Shown piece by piece: positions 46,263-56,346 of a stretch of 64,000 nucleotides of DNA (positions are counted from its first letter, which is position 1; every line of letters starts with the position of its first letter). The translations under genes and the position numbers were made by a program. Below the pieces are notes generated by a model. That model was not told where the DNA came from. It made no database searches and saw nothing but the letters and a program-made list of their open reading frames with translations. The DNA lies in the NCBI GenBank assembly GCA_910575615.1, contig CAJTEX010000001.1, forward strand, positions 209,977-273,976, in the 5' to 3' direction. This DNA is from Bacteroidales bacterium. Lineage in GTDB: Bacteria; Bacteroidota; Bacteroidia; Bacteroidales; Muribaculaceae.

Positions 46263-47312
46263 TCAGATGGTCATTTCGCCGCAGATGGGGTGGAGGAGGC
46301 GGTGGTTGACCTGGCGTGCGGTGAGTCCTGAGCCGAAGAGGAACATCAGCTTGGTGAGGGCGGCCTCGGTGGTGATGTCGTGGCCCGAGATTACCCCGGC
46401 ACGGGCGAGGCGGTCGCCTGTGTAGTAGCGTTTCTGGTGTACCGCGCCGTTGACACACTGGGTGACGTTGAGTATGATCGTGCCGCGCTCTACTGCCTCG
46501 CGGATGGCGTCGTTGAACCACGGCTCTGTCGGGGCGTTGCCGGCTCCGTAGGTCTTCAGCACTATCCCTTTGACCCCCGGTGTCTGGAGCTGCTGGCGCA
46601 GCGAGGTCTCTGTGAGCCCGGGGGAGACATATATGATGATGATGTCGGTGTTGAGCCCGGTGTGGACGTTGAGGGGGTGCGGGTCGTTGACGCGCCAGAG
46701 CGCGTCGGGGTTGAAATGTATCGACAGTCCGATTTTCGCGAGCGGGGGGTAGTTGTTGCTTTTGAAGGCGTTGAAGTTGTCGGCGCTCATCTTGGTCGAG
46801 CGGTTGCCGCGCCAGAGGTAGTTCTCGAAGAGAATCGCCACTTCCTGCACCATCGGTTCGCCGTTCACGGGGTCGGTGGCGGCGGCAATCTGGAGGGCTG
46901 TGATGAGGTTCTCCTCGCCGTCGGTGCGCACCTCCCCGATTGGAAGCTGTGAGCCGGTGATGATGACCGGCTTGCGCAGGTGCTCGAGCATGAAAGAGAG
47001 GGCCGACGCGGTGTATGCCATCGTGTCGGTGCCGTGAAGCACCACGAATCCGTCCACATCGTTGTAGTTCTTGCCGATAGCCTCCGCTATCTGTTGCCAG
47101 TGGGCGGGGTTCATGTTGCTGGAGTCAATCGGGGGATTGAACTGTATATGTCGGATGTCATAGTCGAGCATCTTGATTTTGGGCACATTGTCAATCAGAT
47201 GGGAGAAGTCAAACGGCCTCAAGGTCTGGGTCGCGGGGTCTTCAATCATGCCGATTGTGCCGCCGGTGTATATGATCAGGATTCTGGGTCTCCTGCTGGC
47301 GTTTTTTTCCAT
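46263..47312 (-). CDS. ansA: Type I L-asparaginase
   Basis: A 349-residue cytoplasmic enzyme (no signal peptide) that hydrolyses L-asparagine to aspartate and ammonia. The first catalytic motif is IIYTGGTIGM (Thr19), the second GFVVLHGTDTMAYTASALSF. GPQLPIGEVRTDGEENL-like sequence (GSQLPIGEVRTDG) is typical of type I enzymes. It lies 84 bp downstream of metG on the same strand, probably cotranscribed. Full length for the family. Confidence 0.93.
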   Translation of the reverse strand: MEKNASRRPRILIIYTGGTIGMIEDPATQTLRPFDFSHLIDNVPKIKMLDYDIRHIQFNPPIDSSNMNPAHWQQIAEAIGKNYNDVDGFVVLHGTDTMAYTASALSFMLEHLRKPVIITGSQLPIGEVRTDGEENLITALQIAAATDPVNGEPMVQEVAILFENYLWRGNRSTKMSADNFNAFKSNNYPPLAKIGLSIHFNPDALWRVNDPHPLNVHTGLNTDIIIIYVSPGLTETSLRQQLQTPGVKGIVLKTYGAGNAPTEPWFNDAIREAVERGTIILNVTQCVNGAVHQKRYYTGDRLARAGVISGHDITTEAALTKLMFLFGSGLTARQVNHRLLHPICGEMTI

Positions 47313-47395
47313 AACGAGTGACTATGACAGGATTGTGGTTTAGCGTTGGTTTGAAGTAGGTGCTTCCCGCCGGGGGGGCGGGAAGCACGTTAATG

Positions 47396-49438
47396 TCATT
47401 TGACCTGGGCACCCGGAGTGACGGGGGCAGAGGGGGAGATCACCACGAGTGAGCCGTCGGGATTCTGGGCGGATAGAATCATGCCCTGCGACTCCACTCC
47501 TTTGAGCTTGCGGGGAGCGAAGTTGGCGATGAAGCATACCTGTTTCCCGATGAGGTCTTCGGGGGCGTAGTGCTTGGCGATTCCGCTGACGATGGTGCGT
47601 TTCTCCATTCCGTCGTCGATGAGGAATCGCAGGAGCTTGTCGGCCTTGGGGACGCGGGCGCATTCGATGACGGTGCCGACGCGGATGTCCATCTTCAGGA
47701 AGTCGTCGAATGGCACGTCGGGCTGTTGCGGCTCGGGCTTCCATGCGGCGAGCTTGTTCTCCTCCTTGATACGGGCGAGGCGGTCGAGCTGTGCCTGGAT
47801 GGCATCATCCTCGATTTTCTCGAAGAGCAGCACGGCCTCTCCCAGGCGGCTGCCGGCCTTGACGATGTCCTCGCGTCCGAGGTCGGCCCATGTCAGCCCG
47901 TCGAGTCCCAGCATCCCGCGCAGTTTCCCTGCCATGAAGGGGAGGAACGGCTCGAAAGCCACGGCGAGGTTGGCACAGATCTGGAGGGCGACATTGAGGA
48001 TGGTGGCGGTGCGCTCCATGTCGGTCTTGGCGACTTTCCATGGCTCTGTCTCCTGGAGGTAGCGGTTGCCGACGCGGGCTATCTCCATCGCCTGGCGGAG
48101 GGCTTCGCGGAAGTGGAATGTCTCAAGCGACGTGGTGAGGGCCTTCTCGGCTTCTCGGATTTCGGCGAAGGCGGCCTTGTCGACATCGAGCCACTGGCCG
48201 GCCTGGGGCACGACGTTGTCGAAGTATTTGCCGGTCAGCACCACGGCACGGTTGACGAAGTTGCCGAGGATGGCCACCAGCTCGGAGTTGTTGCGGCTCT
48301 GGAAGTCGCTCCAGGTGAAATCGTTGTCTTTGGTCTCCGGGGCGTTTGCGGTCAGGACGTAGCGCAGCACATCCTGTTTGCCGGGGAAGTCGCGGAGATA
48401 TTCGTGGAGCCACACGGCCCAGTTGCGCGAAGTGGAGATTTTGTCACCCTCGAGGTTGAGGAACTCGTTGGAGGGCACGTTGTCGGGCAGCTGGTATCCG
48501 TCGCCGTATGCCATTAGCATCGCCGGGAAGATGATGCAGTGGAAGACGATGTTGTCCTTGCCGATGAAGTTTATGATGCGGCTTTCGGGATCCTTCCAGT
48601 ATTTCTCCCAGCTGTCGGGGAGTATCTCCTTGGTGTTGGAGATGTAGCCGATGGGGGCGTCGAACCATACATAAAGCACTTTCCCCTCGGCCCCCTCGAC
48701 AGGCACGGGTATGCCCCAGTCGAGGTCGCGGGTGACGGCGCGGGGCTGTAGGCCCAGGTCGAGCCATGACTTGCACTGGCCGTATACGTTGGTCTTCCAC
48801 TCCTTGTGGCCTTCGAGAATCCACTCCTCAAGGGCTTTCTGATAGTTCTCAAGGGGGAGATACCAGTGGCGGGTCTCCTTGAGGACGGGGATGTTGCCGG
48901 TCTCGGCGCAGCGGGGATTGATGAGGTCGGTGGCGCTCAGCGACGAGCCGCATTTCTCACACTGGTCGCCGTATGCGCCCTGGGCATGGCAGACGGGACA
49001 CTCGCCGATGACGTAGCGGTCGGCCACGAATCGGCCCGCGCCTTCGTCGTAGAGCTGCATCGAGGGTTTCTCGATGAATCCCCCTTTGTCATATATGTGG
49101 CGGAAGAATTCCGACGCGGTCTCGCGGTGGGTCTCGGAGGTGGTGCGGGAGTAGACATCGAATGAGATTCCCAGCTCCTCGAAAGAGTCCTTTATGATTT
49201 TATGGTAGCGGTCTACTACATCCTGGGGGGTGATGCCCTCTTTGCGGGCGCGGATGGTGATGGGCACTCCATGCTCGTCGCTGCCTCCGATCATCTTGAC
49301 ATCCTCGCCTCGCAGGCGCAGGAAACGTGTGTAGATGTCGGCGGGGACATATACCCCGGCGAGGTGGCCGATGTGTACCGGGCCGTTGGCGTAGGGGAGG
49401 GCAGTGGTGACAAGAGTCCGTTTGAAGTTCTTCTCCAT
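47396..49438 (-). CDS. metG: Methionyl-tRNA synthetase
   Basis: 680 residues. The class I signatures are PVHIGHLAG (HIGH) and [13 protein letters not shown] (KMSKS variant, K-I-S-T-S). A zinc knuckle is visible as [17 protein letters not shown]. The C-terminal ~100 residues form an EMAP/tRNA-binding domain ([36 protein letters not shown]). The open frame continues 15 codons upstream to a TTG, but the promoter -7 box lies there; the ATG at 49436-49438 begins [19 protein letters not shown] and is chosen. Ansa follows downstream. Confidence 0.96.
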   Translation of the reverse strand: MEKNFKRTLVTTALPYANGPVHIGHLAGVYVPADIYTRFLRLRGEDVKMIGGSDEHGVPITIRARKEGITPQDVVDRYHKIIKDSFEELGISFDVYSRTTSETHRETASEFFRHIYDKGGFIEKPSMQLYDEGAGRFVADRYVIGECPVCHAQGAYGDQCEKCGSSLSATDLINPRCAETGNIPVLKETRHWYLPLENYQKALEEWILEGHKEWKTNVYGQCKSWLDLGLQPRAVTRDLDWGIPVPVEGAEGKVLYVWFDAPIGYISNTKEILPDSWEKYWKDPESRIINFIGKDNIVFHCIIFPAMLMAYGDGYQLPDNVPSNEFLNLEGDKISTSRNWAVWLHEYLRDFPGKQDVLRYVLTANAPETKDNDFTWSDFQSRNNSELVAILGNFVNRAVVLTGKYFDNVVPQAGQWLDVDKAAFAEIREAEKALTTSLETFHFREALRQAMEIARVGNRYLQETEPWKVAKTDMERTATILNVALQICANLAVAFEPFLPFMAGKLRGMLGLDGLTWADLGREDIVKAGSRLGEAVLLFEKIEDDAIQAQLDRLARIKEENKLAAWKPEPQQPDVPFDDFLKMDIRVGTVIECARVPKADKLLRFLIDDGMEKRTIVSGIAKHYAPEDLIGKQVCFIANFAPRKLKGVESQGMILSAQNPDGSLVVISPSAPVTPGAQVK

Positions 49439-49480
49439 CTGTATATTCTGTTTCGTATGATTGACACTTTTTAGAAACCG

Positions 49481-49512
49481 CAAATTTAGAAAAAAATCAC
49501 TAATTTTGCAAC
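49481..49512 (-). promoter_or_regulatory. metG promoter
   Basis: On the minus strand GTTG (49509-49512), 20 nt, TAAATTTG (49481-49488). A plus-strand -7 box TAATTTTG (49501-49508) for the divergent gene overlaps it, so the two promoters may compete. Confidence 0.6.
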
Positions 49513-49539
49513 GACAATACTATCAAACGCCATATCAAG

Positions 49540-51315
49540 ATGCGAATTTCCAGATTCCTTGCCGCCGCGCTGCTCTCCGGCGCGGTTTCCCAGGCAGTTG
49601 CAGACAGCCCTTACGCGGGCGGTGTGATGATCATGAACGAGGAGACCACCGGCAATCCCGGCAACGGCTCAATCAATTTTTTCAGTCCGGAGGGGGAGGG
49701 GAGCTGGATTTACCGCGCTTTCCGCCAGGCCAATCCGCGCCGTGAGATACCCGGGGCGATATGCCATGCCCGTTTCCACGGCGACAGGCTGTATGTGGTC
49801 TCCAACCACCCCGATGCTCCCGGCAGCTACAACATGGCCGGCACGCTGACGGTGCTTGACGCCTCGACTCTGGTCTATCTCAACTCTGTTGAGCTTGTCA
49901 ACGGGCGGGGGAAGAGTGTGCAGGGCCGTGCGGTGATGCCTTTTGGCGACAAGGCGTTTGTGACCACTTCCGACGGCATACTGACCTACATTGCCGGTGA
50001 CAACACCCTCGTGCAGGAATGCGCCGACATATGCAGCCCCGACGGTGTGGCGTCGCCTTATCCTTACCAATATCCCTACCAGACCGGCTCAATCGCCAGG
50101 GTGGGGGATGATTTCTACTTCGCATCGCAGACATTCGGGTTGGTGAGCATCCCCGGGATGCGGCCTGACAAGGCCATCGGTCTGAGCCTTGCCGACTTGC
50201 TTGGCGACAATCTCCCCGAGGGGCTTGGAGAGACCAACGGCATCGGCTCGATTGTCACAGGCAATGACGGCAATCTATGGATGAGCGTCACCGCCGACAC
50301 CAACGCCACCGGGGAGGCCGCTCCTTATCTGATAAAGTATGATCCGGTGAGCGGGCAGGCTGAGGCTGTGGCGGTGCCCGACGGCATCTATCCCCCGGCC
50401 AACTCCTGGTATGCCTGGACCGCCGACGGGTTCCACGCCTCGGCCACCGGCAATTTCCTCTATTGGAACGGCGGGCCCAACACCTGGTTCTCAAACAGCG
50501 CGGTATTCAGGTATGACATCGACAAAGGGGAATTTTCCAAGGTGCTTGACCTCAACGCCGAGGAGCTGCCTGCGGGGGAGAATCCCTGGATGATTTATGG
50601 ATGCTCGATGAGGACATCTCCCGTTTCGGGGGATATGTATCTCTCGCTTTTCAAGGATTACGCGCTCACCGACTATGTGTTGCGCCGTCTGGGGCCTGAC
50701 GGGGCCAGGATTGCCGATTACCGGATGGAACCTGCCGTATGGTATCCCTCGCTTCCTGTGTTTGTCGACGACGAGGCCCCGGAGTTCAAGCCGGTAGAGG
50801 AGCTGGTCATTGACGGGGGGGAGACCACTGAGGTTGACCTGCTGGGATTCGCCACCGACTCTGATTCCCCCGACGCTGAAATCAACTACCAGGTATCAGG
50901 TGTGTCGTTGCCCGGAGGTGGCGGCGTTGCCGAGATTGCAGGCAGGGTGCTGCGTGTAAGCCCTGAGCACTCACCCGTGGAGCAGGCTGAGGATGCCTCC
51001 GCCGAGAACGGATGGATTGACCTTATCGCAGATTCCCAGGGAAAGACTGCTGCCACCCGCCTGTATGTCCGTTATTCCGCCGCGTCGCTTGACATGGCGG
51101 GAGAGGGGCTTAGGCTTGCGGCGGCTTCTGTCAGGGATGGCCAGCTGACATTGCGCGGCGAAAAGGCTATGACCGCTGTCGTCTACACTCCAGAGGGACG
51201 GATGGTCATGGAGGTTGCCGCTCCCGCCGGGGAATCAATCCACAGCCTCGGCCAGCTGTCGGCTGGGCTTTATATCCTGCGCTTCGGCGGTAAGACCCTC
51301 AAATTCCGTATCTGA
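49540..51315 (+). CDS. Secreted propeller-like protein with sorting domain
   Basis: 591 residues. Signal peptide about 1-21, then a beta-propeller-like region (about 25-405; short repeats such as LYVVSNH, LTVLDASTLVYLNSVEL, NLWMSVTADTNATGEA, YLIKYDPVSG) resembling DUF5074/YncE-type surface propellers. A cadherin/Ig-like segment (about 415-515) follows. The last ~70 residues are a C-terminal sorting domain ending LSAGLYILRFGGKTLKFRI, typical of type IX export. Followed 34 bp later by nhaC. Function unknown; DUF5074-like assignment is from pattern only. Confidence 0.7.
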   Translation: MRISRFLAAALLSGAVSQAVADSPYAGGVMIMNEETTGNPGNGSINFFSPEGEGSWIYRAFRQANPRREIPGAICHARFHGDRLYVVSNHPDAPGSYNMAGTLTVLDASTLVYLNSVELVNGRGKSVQGRAVMPFGDKAFVTTSDGILTYIAGDNTLVQECADICSPDGVASPYPYQYPYQTGSIARVGDDFYFASQTFGLVSIPGMRPDKAIGLSLADLLGDNLPEGLGETNGIGSIVTGNDGNLWMSVTADTNATGEAAPYLIKYDPVSGQAEAVAVPDGIYPPANSWYAWTADGFHASATGNFLYWNGGPNTWFSNSAVFRYDIDKGEFSKVLDLNAEELPAGENPWMIYGCSMRTSPVSGDMYLSLFKDYALTDYVLRRLGPDGARIADYRMEPAVWYPSLPVFVDDEAPEFKPVEELVIDGGETTEVDLLGFATDSDSPDAEINYQVSGVSLPGGGGVAEIAGRVLRVSPEHSPVEQAEDASAENGWIDLIADSQGKTAATRLYVRYSAASLDMAGEGLRLAAASVRDGQLTLRGEKAMTAVVYTPEGRMVMEVAAPAGESIHSLGQLSAGLYILRFGGKTLKFRI

Positions 51316-51349
51316 CACCCTCAAATACCACATCTGATAACATCTGATA

Positions 51350-52645
51350 TTGGATAACCCGAATACACGGATAAATCCGGGGAGGGGACTGCTTGGCATC
51401 TCCCCCGTGATACTGTTTCTGGCGCTGTATGTGGTGGTGTCGGCCTGCGTGGGCGACTTCTACAGGATGCCGTTCTCAGTGGCGTTGCTGTGTGCCTCGG
51501 CCTGGGGTGTCGCCATTTCGGCGGGGAGCCTGGCCGACAGGGTCGCCACATACTCCAAAGCCGCCGCCCATCCCAACATCATCTACATGGTCTGGATTTT
51601 CATCCTGGCCGGGGCATTTGCCTCCCTGGCCAAGGAAATCGGGTCCGTGGAGGCGACCGTTGAGCTTGCCCTGAGGCTGCTCCCGTCATCGATGGTGGTC
51701 CCGGGGATATTCGTGGCCGCGTGCTTCATATCGCTCGCCGTCGGAACCTCGGTTGGCACGGTGGTGGCGCTGACCCCGCTGGCTGTCGAAATCGCGGCGG
51801 TGTCAGACGGCAGCGCGGCCTTCATGGTGGCGGTGGTCATCGGGGGCGCGTTTTTCGGCGACAACCTGTCGTTTATCTCCGACACGACAATCGCCGCCAC
51901 CCGTTCGCAGGGATGCGACATGGCCGACAAGTTCAGGGCCAACATCTGGCTCGCCCTCCCGGCGGCGGCGGTCACCCTGGCGGTGTATCTTGTCGAGAAC
52001 AGCATGACGCCAGTGGCCCAGGTCGCTGATGCCGGGCATCCATCGGTGTGGCTGGTGTTGCCTTATCTGATGGTGATAGTGGCGGCTGTGGCGAGGATGA
52101 ATGTCACGCTGGTGTTGTCGGGCGGCATCGTTGCCGCGATGGTTGTCGGGATGGCCCACGGTCACAGTCCGTTGTCCCTATGCGGCTTCATGGGGAGCGG
52201 CATAGAGTCGATGGGAGGGCTGATAGTGGTCACCCTGATGTCGGCCGGGATGCTCGGGCTTGTCAAAGCCAACGGAGGCATAGACTGGATGCTGCAGGTG
52301 TTGACCGCCCGGGTCAGGGGCAAACGTGGCGCGCAAGGGTGCATAGCCTTGCTGGTCAGCCTGGTGAACCTCTGCACGGCCAACAACACCGTGGCCATCA
52401 TCACCGTCGGGCCGCTGTCTAAGGAGATTTCCCGCCGGTTTAGCATCACGCCGCGCAAAAGCGCGTCGTTGCTCGACACATGTTCATGCATCGTGCAGTG
52501 TCTTATCCCTTATGGCGCGCAGACCCTCCTTGCCTGCTCGCTTGCCGGGCTGTCGCCTGCCGAGCCGTTCCGCTACCTGTATTATCCGTGGGCGCTGGCC
52601 GTGGCCGTGATTGTCTCCATAATGGTGAAAGGGGGGCGTAAATGA
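51350..52645 (+). CDS. nhaC: Na+/H+ antiporter, NhaC family
   Basis: A 431-residue inner-membrane antiporter with about 11-12 helices. The family signature GGAFFGDNLSFISDTTIAATRSQGCDM is present (about 164-190). The start is taken as TTG at 51350, because a stop lies four codons upstream and no ATG occurs before the first helix (GISPVILFLALYVVVSA). Its stop overlaps the start of the next gene (ATGA), indicating translational coupling with the dihydrouridine synthase. Confidence 0.85.
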   Translation: MDNPNTRINPGRGLLGISPVILFLALYVVVSACVGDFYRMPFSVALLCASAWGVAISAGSLADRVATYSKAAAHPNIIYMVWIFILAGAFASLAKEIGSVEATVELALRLLPSSMVVPGIFVAACFISLAVGTSVGTVVALTPLAVEIAAVSDGSAAFMVAVVIGGAFFGDNLSFISDTTIAATRSQGCDMADKFRANIWLALPAAAVTLAVYLVENSMTPVAQVADAGHPSVWLVLPYLMVIVAAVARMNVTLVLSGGIVAAMVVGMAHGHSPLSLCGFMGSGIESMGGLIVVTLMSAGMLGLVKANGGIDWMLQVLTARVRGKRGAQGCIALLVSLVNLCTANNTVAIITVGPLSKEISRRFSITPRKSASLLDTCSCIVQCLIPYGAQTLLACSLAGLSPAEPFRYLYYPWALAVAVIVSIMVKGGRK

Positions 52646-53562
52646 AATTGTTCATGGCCCCCTTGCAGGGCTACACCGATGCGCCATACCGCCTTTTCCA
52701 CACCGAGGTCTTCGGCGGGGCCGACGGCTGTTTCTCCCCTTTCCTGAGATGGGAGAAGGGGGAGCCGGCCAGGCGCACGATGCGCGACATCCTTTCCCCG
52801 CTCAATGCTGAGACCGCCGGTTTTGTGCCCCAGATAATCTTCCGTGACGCGGAGGAGATGCGCCGGCTCGCCGGGGCGCTGAAAGCCGAGGGGTTTGACC
52901 GTGTCGACCTCAATATGGGATGCCCCTTCCCGCCGCAGGTCGCCAAAGGCCGTGGTGCCGGGTTCCTGCTCAGAAGGGAGGAGATGGAGAAGGTGGCGGC
53001 CTATGTAGCCGAAGACAGTTCGGTGAGTTACTCGTTGAAGATGCGGCTCGGGGTGGATGACCCCTGGCAATGGCGTGATGTCGTGTCGGTGTTGAGGAAG
53101 ATGCCGTTGGAGCATGTGACCATCCATCCGCGCACGGCCCGGGAGCAATACCGGGGCGACCTGCATCTCGATAGATTCGAGGAGCTGGCCTCGGCTGTCG
53201 GTAAGCCGGTGGTGTTCAACGGCGAGATACATACGCCTGGGGAGCTGGAGGAGGTGGCAGGGCGTTGGCCGTGGCTCCACGGGGTGATGGCCGGGCGTGG
53301 GCTGCTGGGCCGTCCGTCGCTGTTCAGGGAGTGGCGCGACGGCCAGGAGTGGGACGACCGCCGGCGGCTTGAGGGGTTGTTGCGGCTTCACGGGCTGTTA
53401 TGGGGACATTACCGGGGAGTGCTTTGCGGCGAGGCGCAGCTGCTGTCGCGGATGAAGAGCTTCTGGTATTATGCCCTGTTGCCTCACCGTCAGTTGAAAC
53501 GGATAGCCAAGGCCCGTTCGGCGGCTGATTACGAGGCGGCTGTAAGGGAGCTGTCGGTATGA
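52642..53562 (+). CDS. tRNA-dihydrouridine synthase family protein
   Basis: A 306-residue flavoenzyme that reduces uridines in tRNA. The TIM-barrel start MKLFMAPLQGYTDAPYR, the catalytic cysteine in NMGCPFPPQVAKGRGAG (about residue 94) and the flavin-phosphate region (VFNGEIHTP, MAGRGLLGRP) are all present. The start ATG overlaps the nhaC stop. Which Dus subfamily it belongs to is not decided. Confidence 0.9.
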   Translation: MKLFMAPLQGYTDAPYRLFHTEVFGGADGCFSPFLRWEKGEPARRTMRDILSPLNAETAGFVPQIIFRDAEEMRRLAGALKAEGFDRVDLNMGCPFPPQVAKGRGAGFLLRREEMEKVAAYVAEDSSVSYSLKMRLGVDDPWQWRDVVSVLRKMPLEHVTIHPRTAREQYRGDLHLDRFEELASAVGKPVVFNGEIHTPGELEEVAGRWPWLHGVMAGRGLLGRPSLFREWRDGQEWDDRRRLEGLLRLHGLLWGHYRGVLCGEAQLLSRMKSFWYYALLPHRQLKRIAKARSAADYEAAVRELSV

Positions 53563-53695
53563 ATTTTAAGGGGGCTGCGGAAATTCCCGCCGAAATTTGT
53601 TAACTTTGCAGGGAGGATGACGTTGGCCGCCCTGTGGCGCTCCGTCAGCCCCTGCCTGAGCAAATCGTTTTGCTCTCTTATACAACATCCCATAG

Positions 53696-54934
53696 ATGAA
53701 AGACTTAGTAATCTCGAAGGAAACCACCGAAAGGGCCGTGGTCGTTGGGCTGATTACCCCGCGCCAGCCCGAAGGGAAGGTCAATGAATATCTCGACGAA
53801 CTTGAGTTCCTGGCCGACACGGCGGGGGGCGAGGTGGTCAAGCGCTTCACCCAGAAGGTCGACACCCCCAACTCCGCGACTTTCGTCGGCAAAGGCAAGC
53901 TGGAGGAAATAAAGGAATATGTCGAGAAGAACGACATCGGAATGGTGATTTTCGACGATGACCTCTCGACAAAGCAGATCGCCAACATAGAGAAGGAGCT
54001 GCAGGTCAAGATTCTCGACCGGTCGAGCCTGATTCTCGACATCTTCGCCAAGCGCGCGCAGACGGCGACGGCCAAGACCCAGGTGGAGCTTGCCCAATAC
54101 CAGTACCTGCTTCCCCGCCTGACCCGTATGTGGACCCACCTCGAACGTCAGAAGGGTGGTATCGGTATGCGTGGCCCGGGCGAGACCCAGATCGAGACCG
54201 ACCGCCGTATCATCAAGCGGCGTATCGCCTGGCTGAAAGACCAGCTGAGCGACATCGACCGACAGAAGACCCTGCAACGCAAGAACCGTGGCAAGCTTAC
54301 CCGCGTGGCCCTGGTTGGTTACACCAATGTCGGCAAATCCACGCTTATGAACCTGTTGAGCAAGAGCGAGGTGTTTGCCGAGAACAAGCTGTTTGCGACC
54401 CTCGACACCACCGTGCGCAAGGTCATCATCGACAACCTGCCGTTTCTGCTCACCGACACTGTGGGGTTCATCCGCAAGCTGCCCACCAACCTGGTGGAGT
54501 CGTTCAAGTCGACCCTCGACGAGGTGCGCGACGCCGACCTGCTTGTGCATGTGGTCGACATATCCCATCCCCAGTTCGAGGAGCAGATCGAGGTGGTCAA
54601 CAAGACCCTCGCCGAGGTCTGCGGCTCGGCCGACAAGCCGATGATAATGGTGTTCAACAAAATAGACGCTTACAGCCATGTGGCCAAGGATGAGGATGAC
54701 CTTACCCCGCGCTCGCGCGAGAATATCCCCCTGGAGGAGCTGAAACAGACCTGGATGAACCGGCTCGGCTCGGGCGACTGTGTGTTCATCTCGGCCAAGA
54801 GGGGGCTCAACATCGACGAGCTTAAACAGCGTATTTACGCCAAGGCCAAGGAGATACATATGGAGCGTTTCCCCTATAACGACTTCCTTTTCCAGAAATA
54901 TGACGACCTGGGGGAGACCCAGGCCGACTCCTGA
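53696..54934 (+). CDS. hflX: Ribosome-associated GTPase HflX
   Basis: 412 residues. N-terminal HflX domain (about 20-195, with GKGKLEEIKEYV and the Gly-rich KGGIGMRGPGETQIETDRR). G domain about 200-370 with G1 GYTNVGKST, G3 DTVGFI and G4 FNKIDA. HflX splits stalled ribosomes and is a stress factor. A -7-like TAACTTTG lies at 53601-53608, about 90 bp upstream, without an obvious -33 box. Full length for the family. Confidence 0.95.
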   Translation: MKDLVISKETTERAVVVGLITPRQPEGKVNEYLDELEFLADTAGGEVVKRFTQKVDTPNSATFVGKGKLEEIKEYVEKNDIGMVIFDDDLSTKQIANIEKELQVKILDRSSLILDIFAKRAQTATAKTQVELAQYQYLLPRLTRMWTHLERQKGGIGMRGPGETQIETDRRIIKRRIAWLKDQLSDIDRQKTLQRKNRGKLTRVALVGYTNVGKSTLMNLLSKSEVFAENKLFATLDTTVRKVIIDNLPFLLTDTVGFIRKLPTNLVESFKSTLDEVRDADLLVHVVDISHPQFEEQIEVVNKTLAEVCGSADKPMIMVFNKIDAYSHVAKDEDDLTPRSRENIPLEELKQTWMNRLGSGDCVFISAKRGLNIDELKQRIYAKAKEIHMERFPYNDFLFQKYDDLGETQADS

Positions 54935-54940
54935 CAACAG

Positions 54941-56299
54941 ATGGCTGACAACCGACGGAATATGATGAGATGGGAGCGTCTGGTCTCTGACAAGCGTTTC
55001 GGCCTGGAGGATTACCACGACCCCAAGCGTGGGAGCCGCACTGACTTTCAGCGCGACTTCGACCGGCTTGTGTTCTCTTCGCCGTTCAGGCGGTTGCAGA
55101 ACAAGACGCAGGTGTTTCCGCTGCCGGGCAGCATCTTTGTGCATAACCGCTTGACCCATAGTCTTGAGGTCGCGTCAGTGGGCCGGTCGATGGCCAATGA
55201 GGTGGTGAGCCTGATAATGCCTCGCCACGAGTCGACTCCGGCGGCCAAGTCTCTGGAGTCGATCGGCGACATCGTTGCCGCCGGATGCCTCGCCCATGAC
55301 ATGGGCAATCCCCCTTTCGGCCATTCGGGGGAGAAGGCCATCGCGACATTCTTCTCGGAAGGGGAGGGGGCGTTCCTGAAAGACCGTCTAACTCCGGCGC
55401 AGTGGGCCGACCTGGTGAATTTCGAGGGTAACGCCAATGCCCTCAGGGTGCTGACCCATCAGTTCCAGGGGCGGCGCAGCGGAGGTTTCGCGATGACCTA
55501 TTCGATGCTCGCCTCGATAGTGAAATACCCCTACTCCTCGGGCCTCTCCGGGGACAAGGGGAAGTTTGGCTTCTTCACCTCGGAGACGGAGAGCTACCGG
55601 CGCATCGCCTCGGAGCTTGGGATACCGATGCTCGACGCGCCCGCCGGGGAGACTCTTTTCGCCCGCCATCCGCTGGTCTACATAGTGGAGGCGGCCGACG
55701 ACATATGCTATGAGGTGATGGATCTTGAGGATGCCCACAAGCTCAAGATTGTCGGGTCTGAGGAAATCATCGGGCTTTTCCTGTCGTTCCTCCCCGAGGA
55801 GCGTAAGGCCCGAAGTCTCGAGATAATGGGGCGGTTTGACGACCCCAACGAGAAAATCGCCTACCTGCGGTCGGGTGTGATAGGTGAGCTGGTGACCGCC
55901 TGTGCCCGAGTGTTCGCCGACAATGAGGAGGCGATTCTTGCCGGAGAGTTCCCCGGCAGGCTGCTCGGCCATGTGCCTCAACGGCTTCGCGAGGCTTACG
56001 AACGGTGTAACGACCTCTCCTGGGCCAAGATTTACAGGGCGCGGGAGGTGGTGGATGTGGAGCTGGCCGGTAACCGCATCATCACTTTCCTGCTTGAGAA
56101 GCTTGTCCACGCTGTCTGCAATCCCGACCTGAATTACTCAAGGTTGCTCCTGTCTCAGGTGCCCGACCAGTATGATGTCACTTCGGTTGACCTTTTCTCC
56201 AAACTCCAGGGGGTGGTCGACCATGTTTCGGCCATGACCGATGTCTACGCCCTCGACCTGTTCCGCAAACTCAACGGCATGAGCCTGCCTGCGGTGTGA
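54941..56299 (+). CDS. dgt: Deoxyguanosinetriphosphate triphosphohydrolase
   Basis: A 452-residue HD-domain enzyme that converts dGTP to deoxyguanosine and triphosphate. FSSPFRRLQNKTQVFPL and VHNRLTHSLEVASVGR open the domain; the HD motif is AHDMGNPPFGHSGE (about 113-126), and VEAADDICYEVMDLEDAHK supplies the later ligand Asp. It begins 6 bp after the hflX stop, so both are likely in one transcript. Start at 54941 (MADNRRNMMRW) or the internal MMRW, seven codons later. Confidence 0.92.
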   Translation: MADNRRNMMRWERLVSDKRFGLEDYHDPKRGSRTDFQRDFDRLVFSSPFRRLQNKTQVFPLPGSIFVHNRLTHSLEVASVGRSMANEVVSLIMPRHESTPAAKSLESIGDIVAAGCLAHDMGNPPFGHSGEKAIATFFSEGEGAFLKDRLTPAQWADLVNFEGNANALRVLTHQFQGRRSGGFAMTYSMLASIVKYPYSSGLSGDKGKFGFFTSETESYRRIASELGIPMLDAPAGETLFARHPLVYIVEAADDICYEVMDLEDAHKLKIVGSEEIIGLFLSFLPEERKARSLEIMGRFDDPNEKIAYLRSGVIGELVTACARVFADNEEAILAGEFPGRLLGHVPQRLREAYERCNDLSWAKIYRAREVVDVELAGNRIITFLLEKLVHAVCNPDLNYSRLLLSQVPDQYDVTSVDLFSKLQGVVDHVSAMTDVYALDLFRKLNGMSLPAV

Positions 56300-56346
56300 A
56301 CCGGCGGCGTGCCCTGTGGCGTTATGATATAATAAAACCGTTTCCT

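Noticed and set aside
49439..49483. TTG start giving a 15-residue longer MetG
   Set aside because: The codon overlaps the predicted -7 box of the metG promoter, and the extension precedes the conserved N-terminus.
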